Positions 6,565 through 16,821 of a stretch of DNA of 64,000 bases are shown in pieces. The position numbers and the translations under genes were made by a program. Under the pieces are notes generated by a model. It made no database searches. It saw only the letters and a list, made by a program, of their open reading frames with translations, and was not told where the DNA came from. Where the stretch lies: contig NZ_FQYP01000011.1 of assembly GCF_900141785.1 (NCBI RefSeq), positions 45,218 through 109,217 on the forward strand, written 5' to 3'. The stretch is from Aquimarina spongiae (lineage in GTDB: Bacteria > Bacteroidota > Bacteroidia > Flavobacteriales > Flavobacteriaceae). Each line of letters opens with the position of its first letter. The stretch's first letter is position 1.

Positions 6565-7098
6565 TTACATATAGAAAGGTACTTCTACACGAGTTGCATC
6601 CCAACCTATAACCATATGATATCCTTTATCTACTTTCTTAAAAGCGATAGAAAATACTTCTAGAGCATCTCCTGATGAAGCTGGTACTTTAATTCTAGCA
6701 GCATCCTTTCCTTGGTCATAAGAGTATGCACCCCAGCTGTCAAGATCAGAATTTAGAATAATAGTCCATTCTTTGTCGCCAGGAATAGTAAATAAAGAGT
6801 ATGTCCCTGCTTTTACAGTTTTATCTCCCATTTTTACATCTTGGAAAAATTTGATCTCTGTAGCCTCGTCAGCACCGGTTCTCCATACTTTGTCATATTT
6901 TACTAAGTCTCCAAAAATAGTTCTTCCCTTTTTTTGTGGTCTACTGTATACAACTTTAATTTCTGGCTTAGCACTTCTATCTGCTTTTGCATAAGCGATA
7001 TCCGTTGGGCTTTTCTGTAATCCAGCAAATTTTTGGGCATTTACGGTAGATAATGCCCCAATAAACATAATAGCAATTAGTAAGAGTGATTTTTTCAT
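6565..7098 (-). CDS. Secreted DUF2911 protein
   Basis: 177 residues. Signal peptide MKKSLLLIAIMFIGALSTVNA, cleaved before QKF. The mature part has VVYSRPQKKGRTIFGDLVKYDKVWRTGADEATEI and AGTYSLFTIP, which is the conserved core of DUF2911, a small beta-rich family common in Bacteroidota and of unknown function. Single gene, convergent with peptide gene 4 and divergent from asnB. Confidence 0.9.
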   Translation of the reverse strand: MKKSLLLIAIMFIGALSTVNAQKFAGLQKSPTDIAYAKADRSAKPEIKVVYSRPQKKGRTIFGDLVKYDKVWRTGADEATEIKFFQDVKMGDKTVKAGTYSLFTIPGDKEWTIILNSDLDSWGAYSYDQGKDAARIKVPASSGDALEVFSIAFKKVDKGYHMVIGWDATRVEVPFYM

Positions 7099-7325
7099 AA
7101 TTCAAATTTTATTAAAAACAATATAGTCGTAAAGATATACGCGAACTTATAAGCTAAATGTTAATCCAGTCTATAAATTGTGTTAAAAGTTTATTGTGAC
7201 AGTTTGATAGTGTAATAAGGTAAAAACATAGTTTTAAGTTACATTTTTTATATTATTTTTTGTTTTTATGTTTCATATTGTTATTGTTTTAAGTTTAACT
7301 GTTTACATTTTATTACTATATACTC

Positions 7326-7333
7326 ACCTTTGG
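7326..7333 (+). promoter_or_regulatory. Probable -7 element (CACCTTTG) of asnB
   Basis: One mismatch to TAnnTTTG. It sits right before an in-frame ATG at 7335, so transcription would begin downstream of that ATG and the start at 7362 is used instead. Confidence 0.4.
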
Positions 7334-7361
7334 TATGTCATTAATAGAAAAAAGAAAAATT

Positions 7362-9044
7362 ATGTGCGGTATTGTTTGTGCTTTTGATTTAAAGCAAGAA
7401 GCTGAGGTGTTAAGGCCTCAATTATTAGAAATGTCAAAAAAGATTAGACATAGAGGACCAGATTGGAGTGGTATCTATGCAAATGATAAAGCTATTTTGG
7501 CTCATGAGCGTTTGGCGATTGTAGATCCTGTATCAGGAAAGCAGCCATTGTTTAGTGAAGATAAGAAGTTGATTTTGGCAGCCAATGGTGAAATTTACAA
7601 CCATAGAGAATTACGTAAACAATTTGAAGGGAAGTACAATTTCCAGACTGAGTCTGATTGTGAAGTAATTTTAGCCTTATACAAAGAAAAAGGACCTGAC
7701 TTTGTAGATGAGCTTAATGGTATTTTTGCTTTTGCTTTGTATGATGTTGAAAATGATTTGTACATGGTAGCTCGTGATCATATGGGGATTATACCATTGT
7801 ACATGGGGTGGGATAAAAATGGAACTTTTTATGTAGCTTCAGAGCTTAAATCCCTAGAAGGAGTATGTACTAAAATTGAGTTGTTCTCTCCAGGACACTA
7901 TTTATTTAGTAAAGATACAGAGTTGACTAAATGGTATATAAGAGATTGGACAGATTATGAAGCAGTAAAAGAAAACCAAACAAGTATAGATGAGGTGAGA
8001 GAAGCCTTAGAAGCTGCAGTTCATAGACAATTGATGTCAGATGTTCCTTATGGGGTGCTGTTATCTGGAGGATTAGATTCTTCAGTGACTTCTGCAATAG
8101 CTAAGAAGTATGCGGATAAAAGAATAGAATCTGATGATGCAGATGCTGCATGGTGGCCACGGTTACACTCATTTTCTGTTGGGTTAGAAGGATCTCCGGA
8201 TCTTGCTGCAGCCCAAAAGGTAGCCGATCATATTGGTACTGTGCATCATGAAATTAAATTTACAATCCAGGAAGGATTAGACGCAATAAAAGACGTAATC
8301 TACAATCTTGAAACCTATGATATAACCACCATTAGAGCCTCTACGCCAATGTATTTGATGGCGAGAGTAATTAAGTCTATGGGAGTAAAAATGGTATTGT
8401 CTGGTGAAGGTGCAGACGAAATATTTGGAGGATACTTGTATTTTCATAAAGCTCCAAATGCTCAGGAGTTTCATGAGGAGACAGTTCGTAAGCTAAGTAA
8501 ACTTCATATGTATGATTGCTTGCGAGCTAACAAATCTCTGGCTGCTTGGGGTATCGAAGGACGTGTGCCGTTTTTGGATAAAGAATTTATGGATGTAGCC
8601 ATGCGTATTAACCCACAAGATAAGATGATTAACGGCGAAAGAATGGAAAAATGGGTGATCCGAAAAGCTTTTGAATCCTATCTGCCGGAAAGTGTAGCAT
8701 GGAGACAAAAAGAACAATTTTCTGATGGAGTAGGGTACAGCTGGATAGATACCTTGAAAGAAGTGGTAGAAAGAGAAGTTTCTGATGAGCAAATGGCAAA
8801 TGCGCATTTTAGATTTCCTATACAAACCCCTCAAAATAAAGAAGAATTTTACTATCGTTCTATATTCGAAAGTCATTTTCCTAGTGATGTAGCTGCGTTA
8901 AGCGTACCTCAGGAAGCATCGGTAGCTTGTAGTACCAAAATTGCTTTAGAATGGGATGAAGCTTTTAAAAATATGAATGATCCTAGTGGAAGAGCCGTAG
9001 CTAACGTTCACGAAGAAGCTTACGAGTCTGTAGAAGCGGTATAA
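7362..9044 (+). CDS. asnB: Asparagine synthase B (glutamine-hydrolysing)
   Basis: 560 residues. Makes asparagine from aspartate, ATP and glutamine. Start chosen at 7362 because the N-terminal nucleophile Cys2 (MCGIV) must be exposed; an in-frame ATG nine codons upstream would bury it. The glutaminase domain has RHRGPDWSG and AANGEIYNH; the synthetase domain has the pyrophosphate loop LLSGGLDSS (about residue 230) and GEGADEIFGGY. Full length. Flanked by a probable promoter and a strong bidirectional terminator, so monocistronic. Confidence 0.96.
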   Translation: MCGIVCAFDLKQEAEVLRPQLLEMSKKIRHRGPDWSGIYANDKAILAHERLAIVDPVSGKQPLFSEDKKLILAANGEIYNHRELRKQFEGKYNFQTESDCEVILALYKEKGPDFVDELNGIFAFALYDVENDLYMVARDHMGIIPLYMGWDKNGTFYVASELKSLEGVCTKIELFSPGHYLFSKDTELTKWYIRDWTDYEAVKENQTSIDEVREALEAAVHRQLMSDVPYGVLLSGGLDSSVTSAIAKKYADKRIESDDADAAWWPRLHSFSVGLEGSPDLAAAQKVADHIGTVHHEIKFTIQEGLDAIKDVIYNLETYDITTIRASTPMYLMARVIKSMGVKMVLSGEGADEIFGGYLYFHKAPNAQEFHEETVRKLSKLHMYDCLRANKSLAAWGIEGRVPFLDKEFMDVAMRINPQDKMINGERMEKWVIRKAFESYLPESVAWRQKEQFSDGVGYSWIDTLKEVVEREVSDEQMANAHFRFPIQTPQNKEEFYYRSIFESHFPSDVAALSVPQEASVACSTKIALEWDEAFKNMNDPSGRAVANVHEEAYESVEAV

Positions 9045-9101
9045 GAAGAAATTGAAGAATTCAGTTTATTTGCTAGCTGAAAGTTGAGTTTAATTGAGAG
9101 T

Positions 9102-9137
9102 ATAAAACCCTGAGAAGTGAGTCTCAGGGTTTTATTT
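9102..9137. terminator. Bidirectional terminator after asnB
   Basis: 13-bp perfect stem TAAAACCCTGAGA/TCTCAGGGTTTTA, six-base loop, T-rich on both strands; it separates asnB from the convergent astacin gene. Confidence 0.8.
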
Positions 9138-9166
9138 TGATTAATTAATTGTATAATGAAATTGAT

Positions 9167-10339
9167 TTAGTTTCCGCATCTTCCTTGGTTTGCCCATCTA
9201 AAATTGCTCTGCAATTCGTATAAAAACCCTTGGTACGTTACTTCGTCTCCTGGGGAGTATCTTCTCGATCTGTTATAAGGCTCCACTCCTTCGCAAATAT
9301 CTGCAGGACCAGGATTAGTGTTTTCGCACTGCCCGATACGATTCCATCTTGTGAAATCTCTTTCGTATAAGAATCCTTGATAGGTCACTTTGTCACCAAC
9401 ATTATATTGTCTTCCACGAACCCATTCTTCAACTCCGGCACAGATGTCATTATCTCCGCCACCATCTCCACCGCCACCATCACCAGGGTATACCTGATTG
9501 GTACCAGCAATATCTCCCGCAGATAATCTAGGTTGTCTTCTTGGGTGTGTAGAACCATCTAAAAGAGTAATGGTTGGTTGACCGTTTTTACTAAATGTAA
9601 ATGCTCCATACATCATGGTAGACTGAATATCAAAATCTCCAATCAATTGTGCGCTATTACTTTTTCTGAATTGGCTCTCTGCTCCATCCTGAATGTTCTC
9701 AAATCGGATAATTACATGGTCATCTCTATCAGATCGATTTTGCTCATGAATGTATCCTAATGTATGACCTATCTCATGGATCATTACTACTTCACTGGTT
9801 CTTGTTCCGATGTTAATTCTTCCTCGATCCCCAATTACACCAAGATTCGCTGAACCACAATTACAAGTATTTCCATTGTTTCTTATGGTTACATAATAGT
9901 TCTCATTCGTTCTTTCTTTAAAGCGGACATTGGTTTTTGTAGACCACTCTTGCATAGAGTTAAGCGTCACCTGTATTTGGTTTGATGTCAGACTGTTGTC
10001 TAATACGTAGATAACGGTATTGTTTGGCCATTTACGTACACCACCGGCTAGGCCTAGTTTTTGGTCTTCGTCTGAGCCAGGTTCTGGAGATTTGTTGAAA
10101 TTTATGGCAGAATCTGTAAGTTGATCTTCTGTAAAGATCACATCATCATGCAGATACAATCCTTCTCCTAGGTCTTCTACCTGAATAGATTCTCCCAAAA
10201 AGAATTTTTCGATAAGTTGAGGTTGTTCTCCTACGGGGTTTGGTAATTCATCAAAGCTTTCGTTAGAACAGGAAGTCATAAATAGTCCCAGACTAAACAT
10301 CGATACCTTTGCTAAATTAATTAGGTTTTTCGTTTTCAT
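9167..10339 (-). CDS. Astacin-family (M12A) lipoprotein metalloprotease with two C-terminal carbohydrate-binding repeats
   Basis: 390 residues. Signal peptide ending LFMTSC, lipobox Cys24. After a propeptide-like region the protease domain starts near WPNNTVIYVLD; the zinc site is HEIGHTLGYIHEQNRSDRD (about 190-208), the astacin consensus, and the Met-turn is STMMYGAFTF. A GDGGGGDGGGD linker leads to two repeats of about 40 residues (WVRGRQYNVGDKVTYQGFLYE and a second NRSRRYSPGDEVTYQGFLYE), which resemble CBM5/12 chitin-binding modules. Likely a surface-anchored protease aimed at polysaccharide-rich material. Confidence 0.9.
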   Translation of the reverse strand: MKTKNLINLAKVSMFSLGLFMTSCSNESFDELPNPVGEQPQLIEKFFLGESIQVEDLGEGLYLHDDVIFTEDQLTDSAINFNKSPEPGSDEDQKLGLAGGVRKWPNNTVIYVLDNSLTSNQIQVTLNSMQEWSTKTNVRFKERTNENYYVTIRNNGNTCNCGSANLGVIGDRGRINIGTRTSEVVMIHEIGHTLGYIHEQNRSDRDDHVIIRFENIQDGAESQFRKSNSAQLIGDFDIQSTMMYGAFTFSKNGQPTITLLDGSTHPRRQPRLSAGDIAGTNQVYPGDGGGGDGGGDNDICAGVEEWVRGRQYNVGDKVTYQGFLYERDFTRWNRIGQCENTNPGPADICEGVEPYNRSRRYSPGDEVTYQGFLYELQSNFRWANQGRCGN

Positions 10340-10761
10340 TTTAAAGTTTAAATTATGGGTTTGTGTTTTGTTACAGCAGTGATAACTTGATGTTTCCTGC
10401 GGTTAGTACAAATCAACAGGTTAAAAAAAATCTAAAAAATGTTAATTATTCATAAGGCCTGAGTATTCGTAAGAGATGAGTGAGTAAGCGTAGATATCTA
10501 GTGCTTTTTTTATCTTGCGAACCGGTTTTTTTACCATCATTTGAAGATAAATCGAGTGTACTTAAAGAAATATTAAAATTTTTATAAAACCCGTTTAAGG
10601 GTGTTTTTATCGTTTTTAAGAGCTTTTTTTGTTTTTCTGGTATTTATCTTAACTAATTGTTGATAACTCTTTAAATCATCTTTGTGAAAACCCTTTTATC
10701 CTTTTAGTGTTTTTTTATCTTTGTTCGTTGACCAAAATTATCATAAAAATAAAGCTGGTTT
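10340..10761. other. Intergenic region between the divergent astacin gene and gyrB
   Basis: 422 bases without a gene. The right end holds the gyrB promoter. A search by eye for the 32-residue peptide C-terminus in all frames found none. No convincing promoter was seen for the astacin gene. Confidence 0.5.
10716..10723 (+). promoter_or_regulatory. Promoter -7 TATCTTTG of gyrB
   Basis: Perfect TAnnTTTG, 38 bases before the gyrB ATG; the -33 element is weak. Confidence 0.5.
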
Positions 10762-12702
10762 ATGAGCGAAGAACAAAAGAAAAGTAATTATTCCGCCGAT
10801 AGTATTCAGGCGTTAGAGGGAATGGAGCACGTAAGGATGCGTCCGTCCATGTATATTGGAGATGTAGGAGTAAGAGGATTACACCATTTGGTATACGAGG
10901 TTGTGGATAACTCTATCGATGAAGCGTTGGCAGGACACTGTGATACCATCGATGTAACTATTAATGAAGATAACTCCATTACTACCAAGGATAATGGACG
11001 AGGGATTCCGGTTGGGATACACAAAAAAGAAGGAGTTTCTGCCCTGGAAGTGGTAATGACCAAAATCGGTGCGGGAGGTAAATTTGATAAAGATTCCTAT
11101 AAAGTTTCTGGGGGTCTGCATGGAGTAGGTGTATCATGTGTTAACGCATTATCGGATCACTTGCACGCGATAGTGCATAAAGAGGGTAAAGTGTGGGAGC
11201 AAGAATATGAAAGAGGAAAACCTTTATATCCAGTAAAATCAACAGGTGATACCGATTTTAATGGTACAATAGTAACCTTTAGACCCGATCCAACAATTTT
11301 CCAACAGACATTGGAGTATAATTACGATACTCTTGCTAGTCGTATGCGTGAATTGGCATACCTTAATAAAGGGATTACGATCACCTTGACCGATAAGCGT
11401 CACCAGGATGAAGAAGGGAATAATGTATCTGAAATTTTTCATTCTCAAGAAGGACTAAAAGAATTTGTAAGATTTCTTGATACTAGTCGTAGTCCGATTA
11501 TAGGAGATGTGATTTCTATGGAGGGAGAAAAGAATAATATTCCGGTAGAAGTGGCGATGATTTATAATGATTCTTATGCAGAGAATCTTCATTCGTATGT
11601 AAATAACATTAATACTCATGAGGGGGGTACTCATCTCTCAGGGTTTAGGAGAGGACTTACGTCTACACTAAAAAAATATGCAGATTCTTCTGGAATGCTC
11701 GATAAATTGAAATTCGAAATTTCTGGTGATGATTTCCGAGAAGGACTTACCGCGATTGTTTCGGTAAAAGTAGCCGAACCTCAGTTCGAAGGGCAAACAA
11801 AAACCAAATTAGGTAACCGTGAGGTGACTTCTGCAGTATCTCAAGCGGTTTCTGAAATGCTTGAGAATTATCTGGAAGAAAATCCTTCAGATGCTAAAAC
11901 CATAGTAGAAAAAGTAATTCTTGCAGCACAAGCACGTCATGCAGCCAAGAAAGCTCGTGAGATGGTGCAGCGAAAAAGTGTGATGAGTATTGGAGGGCTT
12001 CCTGGAAAGCTTTCTGATTGTTCTGAGCAAGATCCAGCATTGTGTGAAGTGTTCCTTGTAGAGGGTGATTCTGCAGGGGGGACAGCAAAACAAGGTCGTG
12101 ATCGGATGTTTCAGGCAATTCTTCCGCTTCGTGGAAAAATCTTGAATGTAGAAAAAGCGATGCATCATAAGGTGTTTGAGAATGAAGAAATCAAGAATAT
12201 TTTTACGGCTTTAGGAGTAACCATAGGAACAGAAGAAGATAGTAAAGCGTTAAACCTATCAAAACTACGATATCACAAAATTGTAATCATGTGTGATGCC
12301 GATGTTGATGGTAGTCATATTTCGACCTTAATTTTGACATTCTTCTTCAGATATATGAAAGAGCTTATTGAAGCTGGACATATATATATAGCGGCACCAC
12401 CGCTGTATTTAGTGAAAAAAGGTGCTAAAAAGCAGTATGCGTGGAATGATGATCAACGAGATCAAATTGTTAGAGAGTTTGGTGAGAATTCCAAAATCCA
12501 ACGATATAAGGGTCTTGGAGAGATGAATGCAGAGCAATTATGGGATACTACAATGAATCCTGAGTATCGAACGCTGCGTCAAGTTAGTATTGATAATCTT
12601 ACCGAAGCAGATCGTATTTTCTCGATGTTGATGGGAGACGAGGTACCGCCACGTAGAGAATTTATAGAGAAAAATGCGGTGTATGCAAATATAGATGCTT
12701 AG
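10762..12702 (+). CDS. gyrB: DNA gyrase subunit B
   Basis: 646 residues, full length for the Bacteroidota form. GHKL ATPase motifs: VYEVVDNSIDEALAGHC, KDNGRGIPV and GGLHGVGVSC. TOPRIM motifs: EGDSAGGTAKQGRDR and DADVDGSHI, followed by KGLGEMNAEQLWDTTM, typical of GyrB (PLRGKILNVEKA is also present). Introduces negative supercoils with GyrA, which is not in the window. The 41-base gap to the next gene leaves open co-transcription with the beta-propeller protein. Confidence 0.97.
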   Translation: MSEEQKKSNYSADSIQALEGMEHVRMRPSMYIGDVGVRGLHHLVYEVVDNSIDEALAGHCDTIDVTINEDNSITTKDNGRGIPVGIHKKEGVSALEVVMTKIGAGGKFDKDSYKVSGGLHGVGVSCVNALSDHLHAIVHKEGKVWEQEYERGKPLYPVKSTGDTDFNGTIVTFRPDPTIFQQTLEYNYDTLASRMRELAYLNKGITITLTDKRHQDEEGNNVSEIFHSQEGLKEFVRFLDTSRSPIIGDVISMEGEKNNIPVEVAMIYNDSYAENLHSYVNNINTHEGGTHLSGFRRGLTSTLKKYADSSGMLDKLKFEISGDDFREGLTAIVSVKVAEPQFEGQTKTKLGNREVTSAVSQAVSEMLENYLEENPSDAKTIVEKVILAAQARHAAKKAREMVQRKSVMSIGGLPGKLSDCSEQDPALCEVFLVEGDSAGGTAKQGRDRMFQAILPLRGKILNVEKAMHHKVFENEEIKNIFTALGVTIGTEEDSKALNLSKLRYHKIVIMCDADVDGSHISTLILTFFFRYMKELIEAGHIYIAAPPLYLVKKGAKKQYAWNDDQRDQIVREFGENSKIQRYKGLGEMNAEQLWDTTMNPEYRTLRQVSIDNLTEADRIFSMLMGDEVPPRREFIEKNAVYANIDA

Positions 12703-12743
12703 TTTTACAATTGAGATCTAATAATTAATCTAACACACTAACT

Positions 12744-14642
12744 ATGAAGTTTTATAGAACTACACGCGTCTTTTTGCTGTTCGCGTTTATTTCAGTCATT
12801 TCCTATGCTCAATTTCAACAGCCAAGTGCGGTTGTAAAATTGAATGAAAGTGCTAAAGAATTGCTATTGAATGATGTAACCGGTTATATTGTTGTATTGA
12901 CTGGTAAAAGTTATTCTGGAATTGATACTAGTACCAATAAAAAAGTTTGGGAAAAAGAGTTTTCTGCATTTTCATTTATGTCTCAGGTCCTCACAAATGG
13001 AGGTATTAGCTTAGACATGTTTTCTTCAGAAAAGACAAAAGTACTTTCTAATGTACAGGATACTCCTTATATGAATATCGATTTGGGAGGTGCTTTTCTA
13101 GTGATCAATACATTCAACGGAGAATTGGTGTTTGATTCTGGTAAAGTAAATGGAACTGTTGAAAACATTGGTTTTTTACCAGAAAAATTAGCGTTTCTGA
13201 TCGATACAGAGCATAATCAACAACTATACGTATCCTTATATTCACTTGAGGATCAAAAAATAGCATGGTCTACCAAAATTGGAGAGAAGTCTTCTTTCCT
13301 AAAATGGCTTTTTGATGCACAAGCTAACCGCTCAAAGGTAGATGGAGAGTTTGGATATATTCCAAGAGGAAACTCTATTTATAAAATTAACTTGTCGTCC
13401 GGTGAGATCGTATGGAAGAGTGATAGCGAAAGAAAAATATCAGAGTTCCTAATTACAGAAGGAGGAAAAAATATCATTACTCTAGAAAAAGGTAAAGGAC
13501 TTGGTGGTGCCCTTGGAACAAAACAAAACTTAAACGTTTTGGATCCCCAAACAGGGAAATTTAATTGGGATAAAAGTATAACGACCAAATCAGTGGCTTT
13601 TATTCAAGATTTAGGAGATGAGTTTATTTTTGCGCATTACAACGGTTTTAATAAATATAACTACAAAACAGGTGAAAAGGCATGGAAAAAAGATCCTAGA
13701 GGGAAAAGGTTTTCGGATGTGATTTTACTGGAGGAAGGATATTTATATACTGCGGGTAACGAAATGTTATTGATCGATGAAAACGGAGAGAAGAAATGGA
13801 AAAAATTCATTGAGATCTCAGATAATAAAGAGGATAATGTTTTTGTTTTGCAAAAAATAAAGGGAGACAAGGTAATGTACGTTACTAGTACTTATGCAAA
13901 TCTTGTGGATATCAAAACAGGAAAGCGTATCTGGAAAAAGAATTTGAAGTTTAACGAGAAAAGACCAACGCAAGTAGCTTATGATGAAGCTACAGATAAG
14001 TTTATCGTATATCACGATGAGGAGTTTTTTGCGCTTACTTCTGCTTTAACGGAGCGTCCAGATCCTTTAACAGAATTGAAAATCAAAAAAGAAAAAGATA
14101 TCAATAATCTTGAGATAAGAGATAAAGGATATTACTTAAGTGGTTTAGGTGAAGTAGCCTATGTTGACAAAGCTGGAAAAGTATTGTATCAAAAATTCTA
14201 TAAAGAACCAGGTGGTTTTGGTAGAGGATTGGCAAAAGTTGGGCTTGGAGTAGCAGCGGTTGGTGCAGATATCGTAGCTAATACCACTTTGGAAACTGTT
14301 TCTACAGATAGAAATGGAAATACCGTAAGAACCTCTTCTCCTGCTTTTGGTAGTAACGAAAGAGCTATAGCTGGAGATGTACTTGGTTTTGCAGATGCAG
14401 AATTGGCGGTTATCAAAAGAAGATTTGATGCCACTAGAAACTCAGAGAACTTCGGTTTTTTCTTTTCTAGAGAAAAAGATCAGCAAGAGGAAAATGCGAA
14501 AGTATTGGTGAAATTAGAAAAAGATACTGGTAAAGAAGTTTCCAAGTATCAATTTTCGAATAACAGACCAGAATATACGATCGATGGCTTGACAGGAACT
14601 GTATATTATCTATATAAAAATGAAATTCAAGTATTTGAATAA
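12744..14642 (+). CDS. Secreted PQQ-like beta-propeller protein
   Basis: 632 residues. Signal peptide ending VISYAQ. The body has repeated outer-strand motifs of PQQ/WD-like propellers: tSTNKKVWEKEF, SSGEIVWKSDSE, DPQTGKFNWDKS, KTGEKAWKKD, KTGKRIWKKN, each a Gly-x-x-x-W pattern seen in PQQ repeats. A Gly/Ala-rich segment (LAKVGLGVAAVGADIVANTT, about 497-516) looks like a membrane or surface loop. No enzyme active site is visible, so a scaffold or binding role like BamB-type propellers is possible but not shown. Confidence 0.8.
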   Translation: MKFYRTTRVFLLFAFISVISYAQFQQPSAVVKLNESAKELLLNDVTGYIVVLTGKSYSGIDTSTNKKVWEKEFSAFSFMSQVLTNGGISLDMFSSEKTKVLSNVQDTPYMNIDLGGAFLVINTFNGELVFDSGKVNGTVENIGFLPEKLAFLIDTEHNQQLYVSLYSLEDQKIAWSTKIGEKSSFLKWLFDAQANRSKVDGEFGYIPRGNSIYKINLSSGEIVWKSDSERKISEFLITEGGKNIITLEKGKGLGGALGTKQNLNVLDPQTGKFNWDKSITTKSVAFIQDLGDEFIFAHYNGFNKYNYKTGEKAWKKDPRGKRFSDVILLEEGYLYTAGNEMLLIDENGEKKWKKFIEISDNKEDNVFVLQKIKGDKVMYVTSTYANLVDIKTGKRIWKKNLKFNEKRPTQVAYDEATDKFIVYHDEEFFALTSALTERPDPLTELKIKKEKDINNLEIRDKGYYLSGLGEVAYVDKAGKVLYQKFYKEPGGFGRGLAKVGLGVAAVGADIVANTTLETVSTDRNGNTVRTSSPAFGSNERAIAGDVLGFADAELAVIKRRFDATRNSENFGFFFSREKDQQEENAKVLVKLEKDTGKEVSKYQFSNNRPEYTIDGLTGTVYYLYKNEIQVFE

Positions 14643-14674
14643 AACTTAAAGATATACATCATAAATATTTGATT

Positions 14675-14710
14675 AATCCGTTACATGACAAGGTGTAGCG
14701 GATTTTTTTT
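14675..14710 (+). terminator. Terminator after the beta-propeller gene
   Basis: AATCCGTTACA pairs with TGTAGCGGATT (11 pairs, one T-G) followed by eight Ts. Confidence 0.75.
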
Positions 14711-14738
14711 ATATTGCAAAGCCTTTAAATCATAATTC

Positions 14739-15740
14739 ATGAAAAAAACCATTCTAATTTTTGTGTTGTTTTTCAATGGCGTTTTGTTTTCCCAAACGGA
14801 TATTGATCAAATTCTTGAAATAGGAGTTGAAAACGCTCAACGATTTAGTGAAGATTATTTTGCTCCTGCTGGAGAAGCCTTGATAAATGCAATGTCTAAT
14901 GGCTGGTACACCACTGCGGAAACCAAGAAACTATGGCATTTTCAAGTAGGCTTTGTAGGGAATCTGTCTTTTGTGAGAGAAGACAAACAATCGTTTTTAT
15001 TTCGTACGGCAGAATACACAGATATAACACTTCCTGATGGATCTTTCAGTCAATTTGTTTCTTCGGCCTTAGGGTCTAATTCTGGAGATATTACTGTGAT
15101 TATTAATGAGGGTAGTGCATCTCAATTAGAGGTTACATTGCCAGATGGTATTGGTAATTCGGCTATTGGTTCGGTTCCCAGTGGGTTTTTACAAGGATCG
15201 ATGGGATTGATTAAAAGTACCGAAATAAAAGTTAGATTCTTACCTCGTATAAAGGCAGTCGAAGATGCAGAAATCCAGCTATATGGAGTCGCTTTTCAGC
15301 ACGAGTTTACAGATTGGATTTTTAGAACCAAACGATGGCCGGTAAGACTTTCAGCTCTTTTGGGGTATACCAATGTAAAAGGGTTTTATGATTTGAACGG
15401 GGCAGGGGGAGTACCTGGTACAGGGCAAGAAGTAGAGCTCAATTCAAATTCCTGGTTGCTAACAAGTATAGTGTCTACAAAAATGCCAATACTTAACTTT
15501 TATGGAGGACTAGGATACTATTTTGGATCTAATGATGCCGATCTTTTAGGAACCTATCAAATACAAAATGGTCCTTTTGCTTCAGTAGAGGTAATCGATC
15601 CAATTAGTGTACGAACAAAAACAAAAGGGGTAAAGGCAACCTTAGGAGCTAGAGTCGCTTTTGGAGTATTTAATGCTAATTTGGACTATAGCTTTCAGAA
15701 TTTTAATAATCTTTCTCTTGGACTTCGTTTTGGATGGTAA
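14739..15740 (+). CDS. Outer-membrane beta-barrel-like protein (DUF6588-like)
   Basis: 333 residues. Signal peptide MKKTILIFVLFFNGVLFSQ. The sequence alternates hydrophobic and polar residues, with a C-terminus NLDYSFQNFNNLSLGLRFGW that ends in an aromatic residue as outer-membrane barrels do. FAPAGEALINAMSNGWYTTA after the signal is a pattern I associate with the DUF6588 family of Bacteroidota; that family name is from memory. Function unknown. Confidence 0.7.
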   Translation: MKKTILIFVLFFNGVLFSQTDIDQILEIGVENAQRFSEDYFAPAGEALINAMSNGWYTTAETKKLWHFQVGFVGNLSFVREDKQSFLFRTAEYTDITLPDGSFSQFVSSALGSNSGDITVIINEGSASQLEVTLPDGIGNSAIGSVPSGFLQGSMGLIKSTEIKVRFLPRIKAVEDAEIQLYGVAFQHEFTDWIFRTKRWPVRLSALLGYTNVKGFYDLNGAGGVPGTGQEVELNSNSWLLTSIVSTKMPILNFYGGLGYYFGSNDADLLGTYQIQNGPFASVEVIDPISVRTKTKGVKATLGARVAFGVFNANLDYSFQNFNNLSLGLRFGW

Positions 15741-15833
15741 TTTAACTTTTTAATTGTGAATTATTTTGTTAAAGAATTCGTACTTTCGCGACAATAAAAT
15801 AAATAAGTTTAATTACATTCAAAATCATATAAA

Positions 15834-16760
15834 ATGAAAGTTACAGTAGTAGGAGCTGGTGCGGTTGGTGCAAGTTGTGCCGAGTATATAGCTATAAAGA
15901 ATTTTGCTTCAGAAGTTGTATTGTTAGACATCAAAGAAGGATATGCAGAAGGTAAAGCAATGGACCTTATGCAAACTGCTTCTTTAAATGGGTTCGATAC
16001 CAAAATAACAGGAACCACTGGAGACTATTCTAAAACTGCTGGAAGCGATATCGCTGTAATTACTTCAGGAATTCCTCGTAAGCCAGGAATGACAAGAGAA
16101 GAATTAATAGGAATCAATGCAGGTATTGTAAAATCTGTTTCTTCTAGTCTTATAGAACACTCACCTAATGCGATCATCATCGTAGTGAGTAACCCTATGG
16201 ATACCATGACGTATTTGGTGCACAAAACAACAGATCTTCCTAAAAACAGAATTATTGGTATGGGAGGAGCTTTGGATAGTGCACGTTTTAAATACAGACT
16301 GGCAGAAGCTTTAGGAGCACCAATCTCTGATGTAGACGGAATGGTAATCGGTGGACATAGTGATAAAGGTATGGTTCCACTTACGAGATTGGCGACAAGA
16401 AATAGTGTGCCTGTTTCAGAGTTTATCTCAGACGAAAGATTAGAGCAAGTATCTGCAGATACTAAGGTAGGAGGAGCTACATTGACCAAGTTATTAGGAA
16501 CTTCTGCATGGTATGCTCCAGGAGCAGCAGTTTCTGGATTAGTACAGGCAATTGCTTGTGATCAAAAGAAAATTTTCCCATGTTCTACTTTCTTAGAAGG
16601 AGAGTACGGACTGAATGATATTTGTATTGGTACTCCAGTTGTTTTGGGTAAAAACGGAATCGAAAAAGTGGTAGAAATAGAGCTTAGCGATGCTGAAAAA
16701 GCCAAATTAACTGAAAGTGCTGAAGGTGTGAAGAAAACAAATGGATTATTAGAATTGTAA
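15834..16760 (+). CDS. mdh: Malate dehydrogenase (LDH-like type)
   Basis: 308 residues. Interconverts malate and oxaloacetate with NAD in the TCA cycle. GAGAVGASCAEYIA is the Rossmann loop, VLLDIKEG carries the NAD-selecting Asp, IPRKPGMTREEL has the Arg residues of the mobile substrate loop that select malate, VVSNPMDTMTY is the core motif and GGHSDKGMVPL holds the catalytic His. Complete. A near-consensus -7 (TACTTTCG, 15781-15788) precedes it and a strong terminator follows. Confidence 0.96.
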   Translation: MKVTVVGAGAVGASCAEYIAIKNFASEVVLLDIKEGYAEGKAMDLMQTASLNGFDTKITGTTGDYSKTAGSDIAVITSGIPRKPGMTREELIGINAGIVKSVSSSLIEHSPNAIIIVVSNPMDTMTYLVHKTTDLPKNRIIGMGGALDSARFKYRLAEALGAPISDVDGMVIGGHSDKGMVPLTRLATRNSVPVSEFISDERLEQVSADTKVGGATLTKLLGTSAWYAPGAAVSGLVQAIACDQKKIFPCSTFLEGEYGLNDICIGTPVVLGKNGIEKVVEIELSDAEKAKLTESAEGVKKTNGLLEL

Positions 16761-16789
16761 TCATTTCGATCTTCTTACGAGGTTTATAG

Positions 16790-16821
16790 TAAAAGCTGCT
16801 TTGATGCAGCTTTTATTTTTT
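16790..16821 (+). terminator. Terminator of mdh, overlapping the next promoter
   Basis: TAAAAGCTGC/GCAGCTTTTA, 10-bp stem followed by Ts. The loop holds the TTTG at 16800-16803 that can serve as -33 of the next gene. Confidence 0.8.
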